A DNA stretch of 64,000 bases from Spongilla lacustris (taxonomy: Eukaryota > Porifera > Demospongiae > Spongillida > Spongillidae). Below, in pieces: positions 12,276-23,469 of the stretch. Both the position numbers and the translations under genes were made by a program. The notes under the pieces were generated by a model that had not been told where the DNA came from, ran no database searches, and worked only from the letters and a program-made list of their open reading frames with translations. The stretch spans positions 27,750,847-27,814,846 of the forward strand of contig OX442415.1 of assembly GCA_949361645.1 (NCBI GenBank). Direction: 5' to 3'. Position 1 is the first letter of the stretch; the number at the start of each line of letters is the position of its first letter.

Positions 12276-12814
12276 CTAATAACGTTTAATAATATCGCTT
12301 TTGAAAAAGCAGAACATATCAATATTTGTGTTGTCAATACTGGATTCAACTAGGATACTACCGTCACCACCTTCGACCTGCTGGACTTCGCTGGAGGGGA
12401 TCGAATTTCCTCCATTAGATGCAGTTAAAATAAACTGGTTTCCTGTTATGTAGTCAATTTTAGTCATGCCGCGTGTTGTTTTAACCTCATTCCGTATCTA
12501 TTGGACATAATTATAAATTATAATAATACAACCATGCATCCAAACGCAAATCTCTTACGAATGCAATAAAGTCATCATTGCCGTTAAATGTTGCTGGAGG
12601 AAGTATTATCCATTTTGATTCATCATCAGGAGTATAATCAGTTATTAAACCTTCTTGGTTAATGGTGTTAATAAACTGAAATAAGATGTCTGTACGAATG
12701 AAATATTGCATGAGAAAAATGTTTTGTGCACGCACAGATGCATGCATATACATGTATATTTCGGCTATTTAGTAACTCACTTTTACTCTTGTTTGCTTCC
12801 GCGATGTCGACCAT
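12276..12814 (-). CDS. Small three-exon gene, unknown 128-aa protein
   Basis: On the minus strand, exon 1 is 12814-12781 (ATG to AAAA/GTGAGT), exon 2 is 12689-12559 (acceptor CGTACAG, donor TTC/GTAAGA) and exon 3 is 12497-12276 (acceptor CCAATAG, stop TAG). Phases agree at both junctions (1/1 and 0/0) and the joined frame is 387 nt, 128 residues plus stop. That three exons fit with canonical sites makes chance unlikely. The protein starts MVDIAEANKS and has no signal peptide, TM segment or motif I know. The middle is hydrophobic-acidic (PDDESKWIILPPATFNGNDD) and the end is Lys/Phe-rich. I cannot name a family; transcript evidence would settle it. Confidence 0.55.
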
Positions 12815-13073
12815 TACAAGCCGTATATACGCCCAAACAAAAACGTTCGATCTATTTTTCTATGCAACTGATTATAACACCGGGTTTACGTACATGTCAA
12901 GAAATTGTGGACATCAATGCATAACTCGGCTTACAATTGTGATTTTAAAAATCTGATTGCACCATTAAACTCACTAGGTACTTTAGAGATTTATCACGTT
13001 ATTAAAACAGCTAATTAATTTATTAAAATATATTATTGTTATTGTTTTTGACCCTAAATGTTCAGAACTAGGG

Positions 13074-13280
13074 TGGGTTTGTGTCCCTATGGTAGTGGAA
13101 ACCTATGGGGCTTGGGGAAAGGAAGCCACTACCATCATCTCCTCAGTAGCCTCCAGACTTGCTACCTCCACATGCCGGCCAAAATCCATCATACTCAACG
13201 AGATCTATGGTCGGCTGAATCTCAACCTGGTCTGTGCCAATGCCACAGCTGTCCTTTCTAGGATAGCTCCTCCGCCATAG
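13074..13280 (+). pseudogene. Retroelement C-terminal tail (VETYGAWG type)
   Basis: The frame reads VPMVVETYGAWGKEA...LATSTCRPKS...YGRLNLNLVCANATAVLSR. This is the extreme C-terminal domain of a non-LTR-type reverse transcriptase common in sponges and cnidarians. Only about 65 codons remain (5'-truncated). A stop and an AATAAA-like signal (about 13320) follow. Confidence 0.7.
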
Positions 13281-13621
13281 ACCTAACTTTCACATATAAT
13301 GTGTTTATTGTCTTTCTTGTAATAAACCATTACTATTTAGTAAATCTAGATTCGTATGGATTGTATGTCTGAGTGTAATAGATTTAATTTAGCATTGAAT
13401 GGTTCATATTGTCTTGTAATACGTTAATTGTATGCCTGCATGGCAGGAAAGTTAGGAATAGCAATCGCTGTTACATAAAATCCTTCCGAACTAATGCTAT
13501 CGTCGATTTTAGTGATCTAAGCATACGCATGCGCAACTTAGTTCTACTCGTGCCCCTGCCTCTGGATACATTCTGGAGGTCACGTGATATGTTATTTAAC
13601 CATTTGACATTTGTGCATAGC

Positions 13622-13681
13622 TTAGTCTCGTTCCCAGACCATATTTATTGAGAATCACTAGGATCTGGGAACGAGACTTAG
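13622..13681. repeat. 60-bp hairpin with GTCTCGTTCCCAGA arms
   Basis: Arms TTAGTCTCGTTCCCAGA and TCTGGGAACGAGACTTAG flank a ~25-nt loop. A miniature inverted-repeat remnant. Confidence 0.75.
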
Positions 13682-13687
13682 GCATGG

Positions 13688-14161
13688 CTAGCCTTTTGGC
13701 GGAGGGATGGGTATCAAGCCTATATTTGTTAGTATTGTGGATATAATAGCACTACACTCGATCGCTATCAATAATTCTTGGTATACGCTAGTCTTGCTAG
13801 CCTGACGTACATGTACAACATCGAACTTCAATTGGACTGTGAACGAGGGACGCATGCTGGAAGTAAGACTTAGTATTACTATATACATGACCCCCAAAAC
13901 ACGAAGGTTGAGCTGATAGAACGGCTGATGTGGAGTAGCTACCACATAATAGGTGTCACTACGAGAGTCGAGAGTACCCCGCTCGTTTGCACGGGCGTCT
14001 GCTACGTATACGAGGTGAAGTCTGTCCTGTAGTATTTCTTTCCAACTCCGCCGGAATGTCGGCCAAGGTATACGACAAGGCACGGCTGTTTCATTGCATT
14101 GAAATTTGGACAACAGGTCCGCGCCCACTATGAATTTTAAGTACCTAGCAACATGGCTCAT
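13688..14161 (-). CDS. Hypothetical ORF, 157 aa, possible membrane segment
   Basis: An uninterrupted minus-strand frame starts at ATG 14161 and ends 13688. It has one plausible hydrophobic segment near residues 88-104 (VLGVMYIVILSLTSS). Its length is above chance for this AT-rich DNA, and the first half has balanced, gene-like composition. I do not recognise a family. The second half may be intronic. It lies head-to-head with the NHL-repeat exon at 14606, so a shared promoter between 14165 and 14600 is possible but not demonstrated. Confidence 0.35.
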   Translation of the reverse strand: MSHVARYLKFIVGADLLSKFQCNETAVPCRIPWPTFRRSWKEILQDRLHLVYVADARANERGTLDSRSDTYYVVATPHQPFYQLNLRVLGVMYIVILSLTSSMRPSFTVQLKFDVVHVRQASKTSVYQELLIAIECSAIISTILTNIGLIPIPPPKG

Positions 14162-14605
14162 TACTTCCGTAGCAACGACAGTAGGTGGAAAGAGGTTTAT
14201 TTACGAGAAGATGTCGTGGGTTTTTTTACCCAAAGGGCAACCTACACGTGCAGTAAGGACTTTGCTACTCGACAACACTAGTTTCTAGCAATGATACCTT
14301 GGCGAACACGTGCCACACTGCCAAAAAGACACTGGGTCTAAACGGGTATGGTCAACAGTGCTTATGTTTTCTAAGAATTGCTCTTATATTTTTGGACAAG
14401 AAACGCCTCGAACATAGTAAAGGGTTTGATCTTGTGTTTTCAGTCGTCTATACGTGACTACGCTACTTCGTTTGTCCAATTTCGTCGATTGAATACGGCG
14501 CCATTTTGAGGTGTCTATTATAAAATGATTATGTACGTACGCGAGGTGGATACGATAACGATGACGTTGAATAGTGCTAGAGAGTTATGTACTCTTCTTT
14601 TTTCA

Positions 14606-15086
14606 GGTGTTGGTACTGCAGCTGACCGTCGTCATGGACTCAAACGACAGGCTGATTGTTTCTGACTGGGGTAACCATAGGATACAGTTCCTTATGACCA
14701 ATGGTGATTGGCTGTCGACCATCGATGGTAATGGCATTGGAGATCACTGTTTTATTCATCCATGGGGTCTTGCATTAGACCCTCAAGGAAACATCCATGT
14801 TGCAGCCTATGGTTCTAACAGTATAAAAGTATTCACTGCTGATGGCACCTTTGTCAGGCTGTATGGCAATCCAATCGGTCCTAAGGGAATAGCCATTGAC
14901 AACGAGAGCTACAGCCTTGTCAGTGAGGGAGATGGAGATTGCCTCTCAATCTTCGATCCAGAAGGAAAGAAGATCCACACAGTGGGGAATCTAAAGAACC
15001 CCAAGGGAATTGCCGTTGATCCAAAGAATTATAGTGTGTTTGTCGCTGTAATGGGTAGTAATGCTGTATTGCGGTATTTAATCTAG
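14606..15086 (+). CDS. NHL-repeat protein, 3' terminal exon (TRIM-NHL-like)
   Basis: After a good acceptor (CTTCTTTTTTCAG, exon from 14606) the frame runs about 160 codons to TAG at 15086. It contains at least three NHL blades: DSNDRLIVSDWGNHRIQFL (residues ~9-27), HPWGLALDPQGNIHVAAYGSN (~52-72), and GPKGIAIDNESYSLVSEGDGDCL with NPKGIAVDPKNYSVFVA. These are the beta-propeller repeats found at the C-terminus of TRIM2/3/71-like E3 ligases and related proteins, used for RNA or protein binding. No RING, B-box or coiled-coil exon is visible in the preceding 600 bp, so this is either the last exon of a gene with distant 5' exons or a solitary duplicated exon. Confidence 0.85.
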
Positions 15087-16134
15087 GTACATGCAGGTAC
15101 TGAACAATGTAGTATTGGTATTGCTGATGCATATTGCTGTAATGTTAATGTTAATTGTGAATGTGTTCAAATACTATTTACACTGAAAGGAGGTTCAGTA
15201 TTATAATCATTAATTAGTAACACAATATACACAAGTAAACTTATACAAACATACAACTAGACTACATGTACACACAAAATACTAGCTATACCTACCCTAC
15301 ATCACTTTGACAGATGCTATGGGAAAGGATGGCAATGACATTAGCTCAATCATACCAGGTGAAGGTTCAGCCGCCCGTAGAGTTCAGTAAGAACCACTGA
15401 CTTTGCCTTAGATGAGCAATGAAGCAAGCTGGGAAATAGACTCCAAAGTCTCCTTTCCCCAGGCTCCACTAGTAAAGGGTACACAAACCCAATCCATTTG
15501 CTTACATTTGGCGTCATTAGAACAGTGCTTTCTCTGCTCAGTTATTGTCAGTTGCGTTTTGCATACTCCAATATCATTTGAGGGTTAAATGAAACATAAG
15601 CATTCATCTTAATTCTACTTGCGGAATGTAAGTGATGGTTCACTGCATGGCCACCTCAAAATAGATGTCTTCTCATTTCAGACAAGTATGTATCGATGCT
15701 TATGTTGTACCTCCTGTTGTTACTCTAACTGCTGACTGTATCTAAAAAAAAAAGACTAACTGACCACTAAATGGTAATGAGCATCAAGGTGTAGAAGCCA
15801 GGAAAGTGAGGCCACTATGTGCACAACTACAGTTTTAGACTGCATGGGCTTTGAATTTCTGCTCATGTACAATGTAGTGTTGTCTTGGATCTGCGACGAG
15901 ACTTGCTGTACAACTCCATACATCAGTCATTGTGCTGATGCTATAAAATGATTAGTGTCCTCTTTGTACATTGCTGGCATCAAAATGATTAGTTTTTATA
16001 TATTTATCATTATTGTGTGCACTTCTGTTTTGAAACTTCATTTAAAAACACAATATTGCAGTTTGCTTATTTTTGCATTTAAAAATTGTTTCTATTTATT
16101 AAAATATAGATTTTAGAGTGTACAAATGAATGCA
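15087..16134. other. Intergenic, nothing recognised
   Basis: AT-rich unique sequence with short poly-A runs; no gene or clear repeat seen. Confidence 0.5.
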
Positions 16135-16760
16135 CACCTTCCGCTGAATGCTGGCTCACAGAACCCATAATAGAAGCCACATTTCCTCGCTGCATTGCAA
16201 CTCAGAGCCTTTGGAGCAGATAAGAGTCTCCTGGCCAGTGTCTTTTTAAGGCGATGACCAAACTTTTAATGTTACTGTCCTGAAGTCCCAATGGCTATGG
16301 GTGTGAAAAGATTGTTGTGATCCAGGTGTGCATAAATGTGCTCTGCTTGGTTGGCCACTCCTCCGGTCTCTGCAGCTGCAATAGTATTCTAGGGAAAGCA
16401 TTAACGGGGCATATGTATCGGGGCAGGTGGCATCCAGACAAGGAGCTTACCACACTACCAGGGCATATACAATATTTGGTAAGCTTATAAATACAGGCCT
16501 ATTTTGCCGGGTAGGTGCTGAGAATTTTTAAGAGGACTACCTCAGTAAGTTTGCTTGCCCCACCAAGAGGTGTGTTACACCCCAAAATCAAGCACGCCTT
16601 CCATGACTTCAAGAAACTCCAACAACATAAACGAGCCGTCCCGGTGCCTAGGGCAGCAGTGTGGCCTCTCTCCCTACCCTCCACAAGGATGTCAGCTGGA
16701 CGAGAGTGCCGATTGTTGTCACGACACATGATTTCACGCAATTTGTTGCACATCCATCAG
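16135..16760 (-). pseudogene. Retroelement C-terminal region, decayed
   Basis: On the minus strand a segment near 16740-16640 reads SRPADILVEGRERGHTAAL, the 'RPADI' block of non-LTR-type reverse-transcriptase tails. Near 16370-16140 it continues with ANQAEHIYAHLD..LFTPIAI.TSG and YLLQRL.VAMQRGNVASIMGS. These are the closing blocks of the same family as 44285-44575. Several stops and frameshifts and an internal unrelated stretch (about 16400-16500) show it is inactive. Confidence 0.65.
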
Positions 16761-19323
16761 GTCTTTGTAATAAGATACCCTTAACCTTAAATAAATTACA
16801 TTACTCCTCAGTATCTATTGTCTTATATTAAGTGTAACTTTATTACTCCATGTAAATGTGTTTAAAATTTCTAGCAAACTGACATCTTCAAGATTATGGA
16901 TAATTCCATAGTGATACAACAGCAGTTAATGCTTTCCCTGGAATGCTTCACAGGCACTGAGCATCTAAGGTTGGGGTAAAAAACTGCCCAAGTTCACATC
17001 ATTGTTTGCCTACTAAGGGTCAGGCAACATCCACAGTTGCTATACCTAGCCAACAGGGACCAGTGTGATAAAAGTGCTGGCTATCATTGGTTTGGTCTGC
17101 ATACCAAACCATGGCCATGGTTAAGTGGCTATTGGGGTAGAAGCCCCAAGGGTGCCACTTGCCTGTGGAAGGTCATGATATATGGAGCACAACTATAGGA
17201 CATGTATGTACAGGTGGGAGTTGCAAACTGCAGTGGCTGATTGGCTGAGCCACATACACAACATTGCAATGCCTGGACCCAATGGTGGGTGTGGCTTTTA
17301 AGACTGCATATAATGGGAAGGGTTATAAGCTTATCTAGAGGCAGGGCATAACTGCCCTGTGGGTATCCATCACATTATGCTTACCCAACCCTTAACCTGA
17401 TATGTTATTGTATGGGCTCAATCTTTTCAATACCATGAGTGCAAGATGATTCGGTGACAGGTAAATTCATGTTATTTTAACATGGCTAAACCACTTCCTC
17501 AACCCATTCATGCATGGTTGGTTCAAGTTCTGATTGGTGGCTATGGACCTAGCTGACTTATTCCACTTGCTGCACTTCATTCATGGAGTGGTTAACTTTC
17601 AATCGAATCAGTTCTAAATTGCAACAAAAACAAACAAAAGTACATGTATTTTTATACATGTAGTTCATTACGATTGATACATGCATAAGTGTTGTCCCAA
17701 CTAGCTTGGATTAGAAGTTGAAGATGGACATGACAAGCCACTAGGGCTATTGGCTGTGGACCTATATTCCCGGGCCACATTCTCACAATGGCCTATGGGT
17801 AAGCAACAAAACTTTAACTTCCGAAGGGTGCAAAACAATGAATCATGGCCACATAAGGATTAGTGTTGGACATTTTTTTCTTAACAAAATTGTTTCTGCC
17901 ATACTGAGTGCATGGTCATATTATATACCTGGCTATATCACATCTGTCCACTGATTGAAGAAAATTTATAAGACATGTCTGCTTGCTGCTGGTCAGCTGG
18001 CACCCCAACAGTATGTACATGGCATATGCATGTGCTCAGAACTTTATCAGGGGGTGACCAAACATATTAATTACATGGAGAAAGGAGGTGGGACTATATT
18101 GCAATTAGGAATGAAACAGGTTGCTTTGAATATGCTTAATTGATTTGAGGGAGCCCTGAAGTACGTGTTCACTTCGATCCTCTCAACAACGCGCTGCATG
18201 CACATGAACTTTAGTCTTAGTATTAATACTTATATATCTATATGTGGAGCACTAATTAGAGCTAATATACAAGTAGCATGTTCTGCCATGTTTTTCACTT
18301 GCTGCATGCACTTCGTTTATGGAGTGGTTAATTTTCAATTGTAAATCCATTGAATTCCAAATTTCAACAACAACAATAACAACAACAACAAATATTGTTT
18401 CTGCCATACTGAGTGCATTGTCATACTATAAACATACCTGGTTACATCACGTCTGTCAACTGATTGGAGAAACACCTTATCTTTAATAAGATGGTACATG
18501 CATGTGCTCAGAACTTTATCAAGGGGTGGGGTGACCAAACATGGAGACAGCTAGGAGGTGGGGTCACTAAGTGTGGGAGGGAAAATGAGCCACATTAGAA
18601 AATGAACCTGGTGCACCCTTCAGACCACTGACTGTATGTGGCATGGTTTTATTAAATGGCAATCATGGTCGTCAGGTTGTGTGACCTGGTTTTTCCAACA
18701 TATCAACCTCAAGCTAGCAGACTAAAAAGCACTCCAGTTCAAATTATAATTCTGCTAGTGGCAGGATCAGAATACTACTATTTTATAGAATTCTTATTTT
18801 AAGACTGAAGCACACATGGTGCTACTAAATCAGATGAAAAGCCAGATGTGTGTACAGGCTGCATATAGAGGGGCAGCAACCTTATATCTCTATTTTGATG
18901 GCACTTCGTCATTCTGCTCTACATGATAAGGCAACCCTATTGTGCATGGCACCATTTGATTTTTTAAGAAGTTTGAAAAAAGTGTAGATTGCCATCAATT
19001 AAAATTTGTTCTATTTTAATTCCTAAGCAGTGTGCTTAAATTTAAACCAAAACTGTATCTCATGCTTAAGTCTGTATAGGATATTTGCTCACACTTGTTC
19101 AGTCTAGTATAATTTAAAAATCTATGTCACCTGTAAACACAGAATGCATTCCCCTCCTCCCCCCTCCTTCACTCAGTTGTTGTCTTTTAATAATTCATTT
19201 CTTTCTAAAGTTCTCAACTCACTTTCTTATACAAAATGCTAACTGTTCATCTATAGCACATGTTAAAGTCAATTACTAAAATCCAGTACACTTCAAACTT
19301 CATCTTGGCAAGCCGCTACAAAA
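16761..19323. other. Non-coding stretch with a local duplication
   Basis: No gene recognised. A segment at 17888-18060 (ATTGTTTCTGCCATACTGAG ... TGTGCTCAGAACTTTATCA) recurs at 18397-18545 in the same orientation, and its upstream part (GGAGTGGTTAA.TTTCAAT) recurs at about 17590 and 18320. The unit is thus a tandem duplication of about 600-700 bp, diverged and partly deleted. 18367-18391 is a CAA microsatellite. Confidence 0.55.
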
Positions 19324-21542
19324 CTAAAGCAACAACGAATTGTAAAAGATACTCCCAGTTATTGCAGCCACATATATCCAAAGTTGACTGCTAAACTTGC
19401 TAGTTGCACCACTTGTACTAATTGTACTAAAGAGGTCAACATTACCGCACTTTGCCATATTGGCTGCATTTGCTGTGGGTTTCATATTCGGCATTTCATT
19501 GATGAGAACAGCCATGCCCTCCATTTGATGGGGCTCTATGTGACAGTGGAGAAACCAATAGCCTGGATTGTTGGCAATGATCCGAACACGCACATACCCT
19601 CCAGCAGGAAGAATGATGGTGTCTTTGCGAATGGTGTACACTGTAATAGGCTTTAGTGGTGGTACATTATTGATCCAACCTGGATTGGTGCAGCTAGGAT
19701 CAACACAACCAACATACGGATTGGGTGCTGTAACAAATCCAGTTGAGCCATTATACGTTCCATATCCAATATCAACTACGTGAAAGCTGTGGCCATGGAG
19801 ATGAACAGGATGGCCTGAACCATCCATTCCAACGGATCCACTTCCCACAGCACTGAACACAAACTCAACATTTGCGGAGCTGGGGATGTCTATCGTGTGT
19901 GTGCAAATGCATGATGTGGTGCTACAGCTAACGCTCCCCAGGTCGCATTTCTCGTTTTCGTTCAAATCCTGCGTTTGAGGTGGGGTGCTTGGTAGCTTGA
20001 AGTTTCTACCATTGATGGAACTGGAGCTGCCATCGCCTAAAAAGCCAAAGTTGAAAAAGAATGTTTTAGATGGCTGCTGGCTAGGTAGCTCGTTAGATGG
20101 TGTTGGGTTGAGCAGTGTCTGGTCAATGGGCTGCATGCACGTACTCTGATGAAATGCACAGTTCACACAGCTGCCCTGCATAAATGGACAGTTGAATGTT
20201 ATACAGTTGCCGTACTGTGTGCAGGACAGATTGTACGACTGTGCTATACCAGCATACATGTTCGATGATGGCTGGTCAGTGCCGTAGTGAAGGATGGCTT
20301 CAGCAATGTGGTTCAAGCTTTTATATGGTGGCGATCCTGCAATATTGACCTCCAGTGTTTCAGCTTTGATCAGATAATCTGTTTTCACTCCCGGTTCAGT
20401 TGGACTTTTAGGTTTCAATGCAAAATCATAACGCTCTCCCCCATGTATGATGATGTAATCCACATCAACAGGATTGATCAAGTATCCATCCATAGCAATG
20501 ACTGTCAGCCTGTGATTGGAGATGGAGAACTTGTATGCGTACAGGCTTTGTGCTCCTATCAATCTAAACCGATAGCGAACATCAACAGGACCACTTTGGT
20601 AGGCTATGTTGAATACACTGAGCCTTGCTTGATTGTAGGACACATTCCAATAACGCCCCAATCCGTTTATCACACCAGACCAGTATGGGATCGGGCCAAC
20701 TTCACTGCTATCAGCTGCATATGTCCGCCAGTTATTGCCTGCCGTGGGGACCTCACCAATTGATGTGTTAGGGAAGAACCCCAGTGATCCTTCCAGTTGA
20801 GTAAAAAGGTCCTCTGAAGCCAGCTGCTGCCAATCCAACAGAGACAGGATTTGCTCTGTGATACTGTTTAGTTGAAATGAGAAGCTAGGCTGCACCTTCT
20901 CTTTCACAATCAGAGCTCCAAAGAGGCCGTCTGTTCTCTGTGTGCCACTGTGAGAGTGGTACCAGAATGTGCCAGATGGGGAAGCATTGAAAGCATAAGT
21001 GAAAGATGTGCCTGGGGTGATGGGACAGTGGGAAATCCCCCCGACGCCGTCCATCCAGGGAGTGTTCTTCTGGTGCATGCCATGCCAATGGATGGATGTG
21101 GTATCACTACTTAGCATGTTGGTGACCTTTACAACCACCGTTTGACCTTCGTAGACGATGAGGTTAGGACCTGGCATCAAGCCATTTATCGTGAGAACAG
21201 AACGGAAGGTTTTACCATCAACTGTGATTGGTACACTACAACCACGGCTTGCAAACATTTCGTTGGTAATCACAGCACATTGCGCGCGGGTCCCCGGAAG
21301 ATTAGCGTTAATAAGTTTTCCATTAGTGTCAAAGTAGTATGTTCCTCCCATATTGCCAAGTCTGTAATCCAGAAGATCTATCATGTTGTTATCCACCTTG
21401 TAGCTAGAAAATGTCTGGATTTGCTCAATTATGAGGTTGAAGGTACAAGTCTTGTTCGAAGCCTCACACTCACAATTTTTTTGCTGGAAGCCGCAGTTCT
21501 GCTGTCCAGCCACCAGAGTTAGTACTGCAATGTACCAACCAC
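19324..21542 (-). CDS. Laccase-like multicopper oxidase, terminal exon
   Basis: The minus strand encodes a three-cupredoxin secreted oxidase. The exon begins at 21542 after the acceptor TTATCCTTACAG and enters in phase 1. The first visible residues (GWYIAVLTLVAG) are the end of a signal peptide whose ATG lies in an unseen exon. Counting from the GTG codon at 21513, the copper motifs are all present: HWHG (142-145), WYHSHSG (184-190), HPVHLHGHSF (568-577), HCHIEPHQMEGM (656-667). Met is the residue 10 after the Cys ligand, the axial position, as in low-potential laccases. A Cys-rich insert (about 415-455) separates domains 2 and 3. The C-terminus ends in a short hydrophobic stretch that could be a GPI signal or membrane anchor. 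It should oxidise phenols with reduction of O2 to water, outside the cell. The frame is intact to TAG at 19324. Sponge laccases are known, for example in Suberites. Confidence 0.93.
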
Positions 21543-22515
21543 CTGTAAGGATAAATTGGATAACGTAGGGCAGCTGTAACTTAATGTTTGTTCATGGAAT
21601 ACTGACAAGTGAAATCTCAACTACATAGCACATGCCCACAACATACATGTACACACTCATTATGGAGCACTACAAACACCCAATTTGACAACGTTCATAA
21701 TACATGTTCCTTATCACACACAAAAAATAGGACATACATTCAATCCAAGCACCTTACACACCCTCCATGGTTCCATGTAGGTCAGTGGAGCCCTTTTTAG
21801 GGTTAGTTATACTGCCTCTGAAGTTTGGCATTAAGCAGAGGTTAATAGTCTGATGTAAATGGGCATCACTTGGGTACATGTCATAGCAATGTTGGAGACA
21901 TTATTAAGGTGTCAAATGGCACAACAAACCCAGCCAAGTGGGTCAGTTGAGCCATATGTTGTCTTAAGCTAAAGTGATGTGCATACGCTAGCAAGAGTGG
22001 GCCAAGGCCTTCCTGTCTCTTGTCCAATTGCCAAGCATTGTCAAATTATTCATCAAAGTAAATTCATACACTAATGCACGACATTTTTCCAATGAGAGCC
22101 CATTGGCAAGTGTTTTAACGTGATTCACAAAGTCATTCTCCATTATGAGAATCAATAAATTGTATTAATGCCATACGATTGCAGTTAAAGCATATGGCTC
22201 AACTAACTAACTCACCCAAGAATATTATCATTGTGTAGAAATTATGAGTTTCACACTGATCTTATTTTTGAATATTACATTCTAATGAATACTAAAACAA
22301 AATCCTTATGTAGGACAAAACGCTAGTCATTACACTTTTAATGTCAATAAATGCAAGTATCTTTCTTTGTAGAGCTAAAAAAGAGGGTGGCTCAACTAAC
22401 CCAGTGGCTCAACTCAGTAACCCAGTGTCTCAACTAATTAACCCTACAGTGCTTATATGACAAAGAGTTATAATACAAAGTATACTTGCATGTTTACTTA
22501 AGTTTTTAAAAGTGT
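21543..22515. other. Upstream intron of laccase / non-coding
   Basis: Expected to hold the first laccase intron and perhaps exon 1 (signal-peptide start); I could not identify that exon. A CTCAACTAACCCAGTGG-type short tandem repeat lies at 22388-22445. Confidence 0.45.
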
Positions 22516-22801
22516 ACAAGATATAAAAAAACATTCTCTCTGAGAAAGTTAGTGGTATATAGGATTTGAAGGCAATGCTGGTGTAAAACGAAAGGGAACA
22601 AGGGATTTAGTGGAGATACAATGATTATTCCTATATATTTAGCAACATAATTCAGTGTAATGACGTTCTATACAGTGCTAAATATAGGAATAATCATTAT
22701 ATCTCCACTGAATCCCTTGTTCCCTTTCTTTTTACACCACCATTGCCTTCAAATCCTATATACCACTAACTTTTTCAGAGGGAATGATTTTTATATCTTG
22801 T
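22516..22801. mobile_element. Foldback MITE, ~120-bp arms
   Basis: A near-perfect hairpin: the left arm from ACAAGATATAAAAA (22516) through GAGAAAGTTAGTGG and GGAACAAGGGAT to CCTATATATTTAGCA (about 22642) is mirrored by the right arm, about 22677-22801. The loop is about 35 nt. Part of the same unit recurs at 56380-56455. Confidence 0.85.
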
Positions 22802-23020
22802 TTCATTCTTTTTTTTTTATAAGTGACTACTAGTATATAGGTGTACATGTAGTACAATGTAGAAGTAAATACGATTGTACGATAAAATCCACTGAGCCGT
22901 TGTAATTCCCATGTTTATTGCCTTGCAACACAGTTATGTTACATTTGCAGCTGTTCCATTTGTTCGATACTCACGCGCCAATTAAGCTTTCCCACTTAGA
23001 AGCTCGTTTCTCGTCTGAGT

Positions 23021-23290
23021 TCAGTTCATAACGTCGCTCAATGAGTCCCGCGTTATGCCCGCCCTGTCACTCAGTGCTCGTTGCAGCGTCGTCAGAGATG
23101 CTTTCTCCTCCGCGCAAAGGGAAATGTATATTTCCACCAGTTTCCCACGCAGTAGTGCAGGGAGCATAAGGAGCTACTTTTCATCGTCCCATTTACTGGC
23201 AGCCGCAACCAAATGGAACCTTGTCCAGGAACGTTCAAAATCATCGGTAGTGATTTCCGGGAGAGGTAGGCTTGACGTTGGCGTTGCCAT
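23021..23290 (-). pseudogene. Retroelement gag-like fragment with internal stop
   Basis: From ATG 23290 the minus strand reads LPEITTDDFERSWTRFHLVA, then SKWDDEK*LL, then LLRGKLVEIYISL and LTTLQRALSDRAG. This is the N-terminal capsid-like part of an LTR-retroelement gag, of the type with F..AW.RFEL.A.A..W...K....L...L.G.A....L. A TAG at 23174-23176 interrupts it and it ends in TGA at about 23021. No pol is attached. Confidence 0.65.
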
Positions 23291-23469
23291 CCTAGTTACC
23301 GCTGCCACCATGCAATGTAACAGGTATGGTATTATTACCAGTAAAGGGTATTACACCGGACTGACTGACTCTCACATTACAAACATACAGGGTACTATAT
23401 AGTCACAGGAAGTTCTAGAATGTTCAGGCAGGCTTCCTTTTGCATGACTTGTAATGAGCAAGTGTTAAA

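Noticed and set aside
20287..20763. Plus-strand ORFs inside the laccase
   Set aside because: Antisense shadows of a well-supported gene.
23055..23402. 115-codon plus ORF
   Set aside because: Opposite strand of the gag-like fragment, which has the recognisable motifs.
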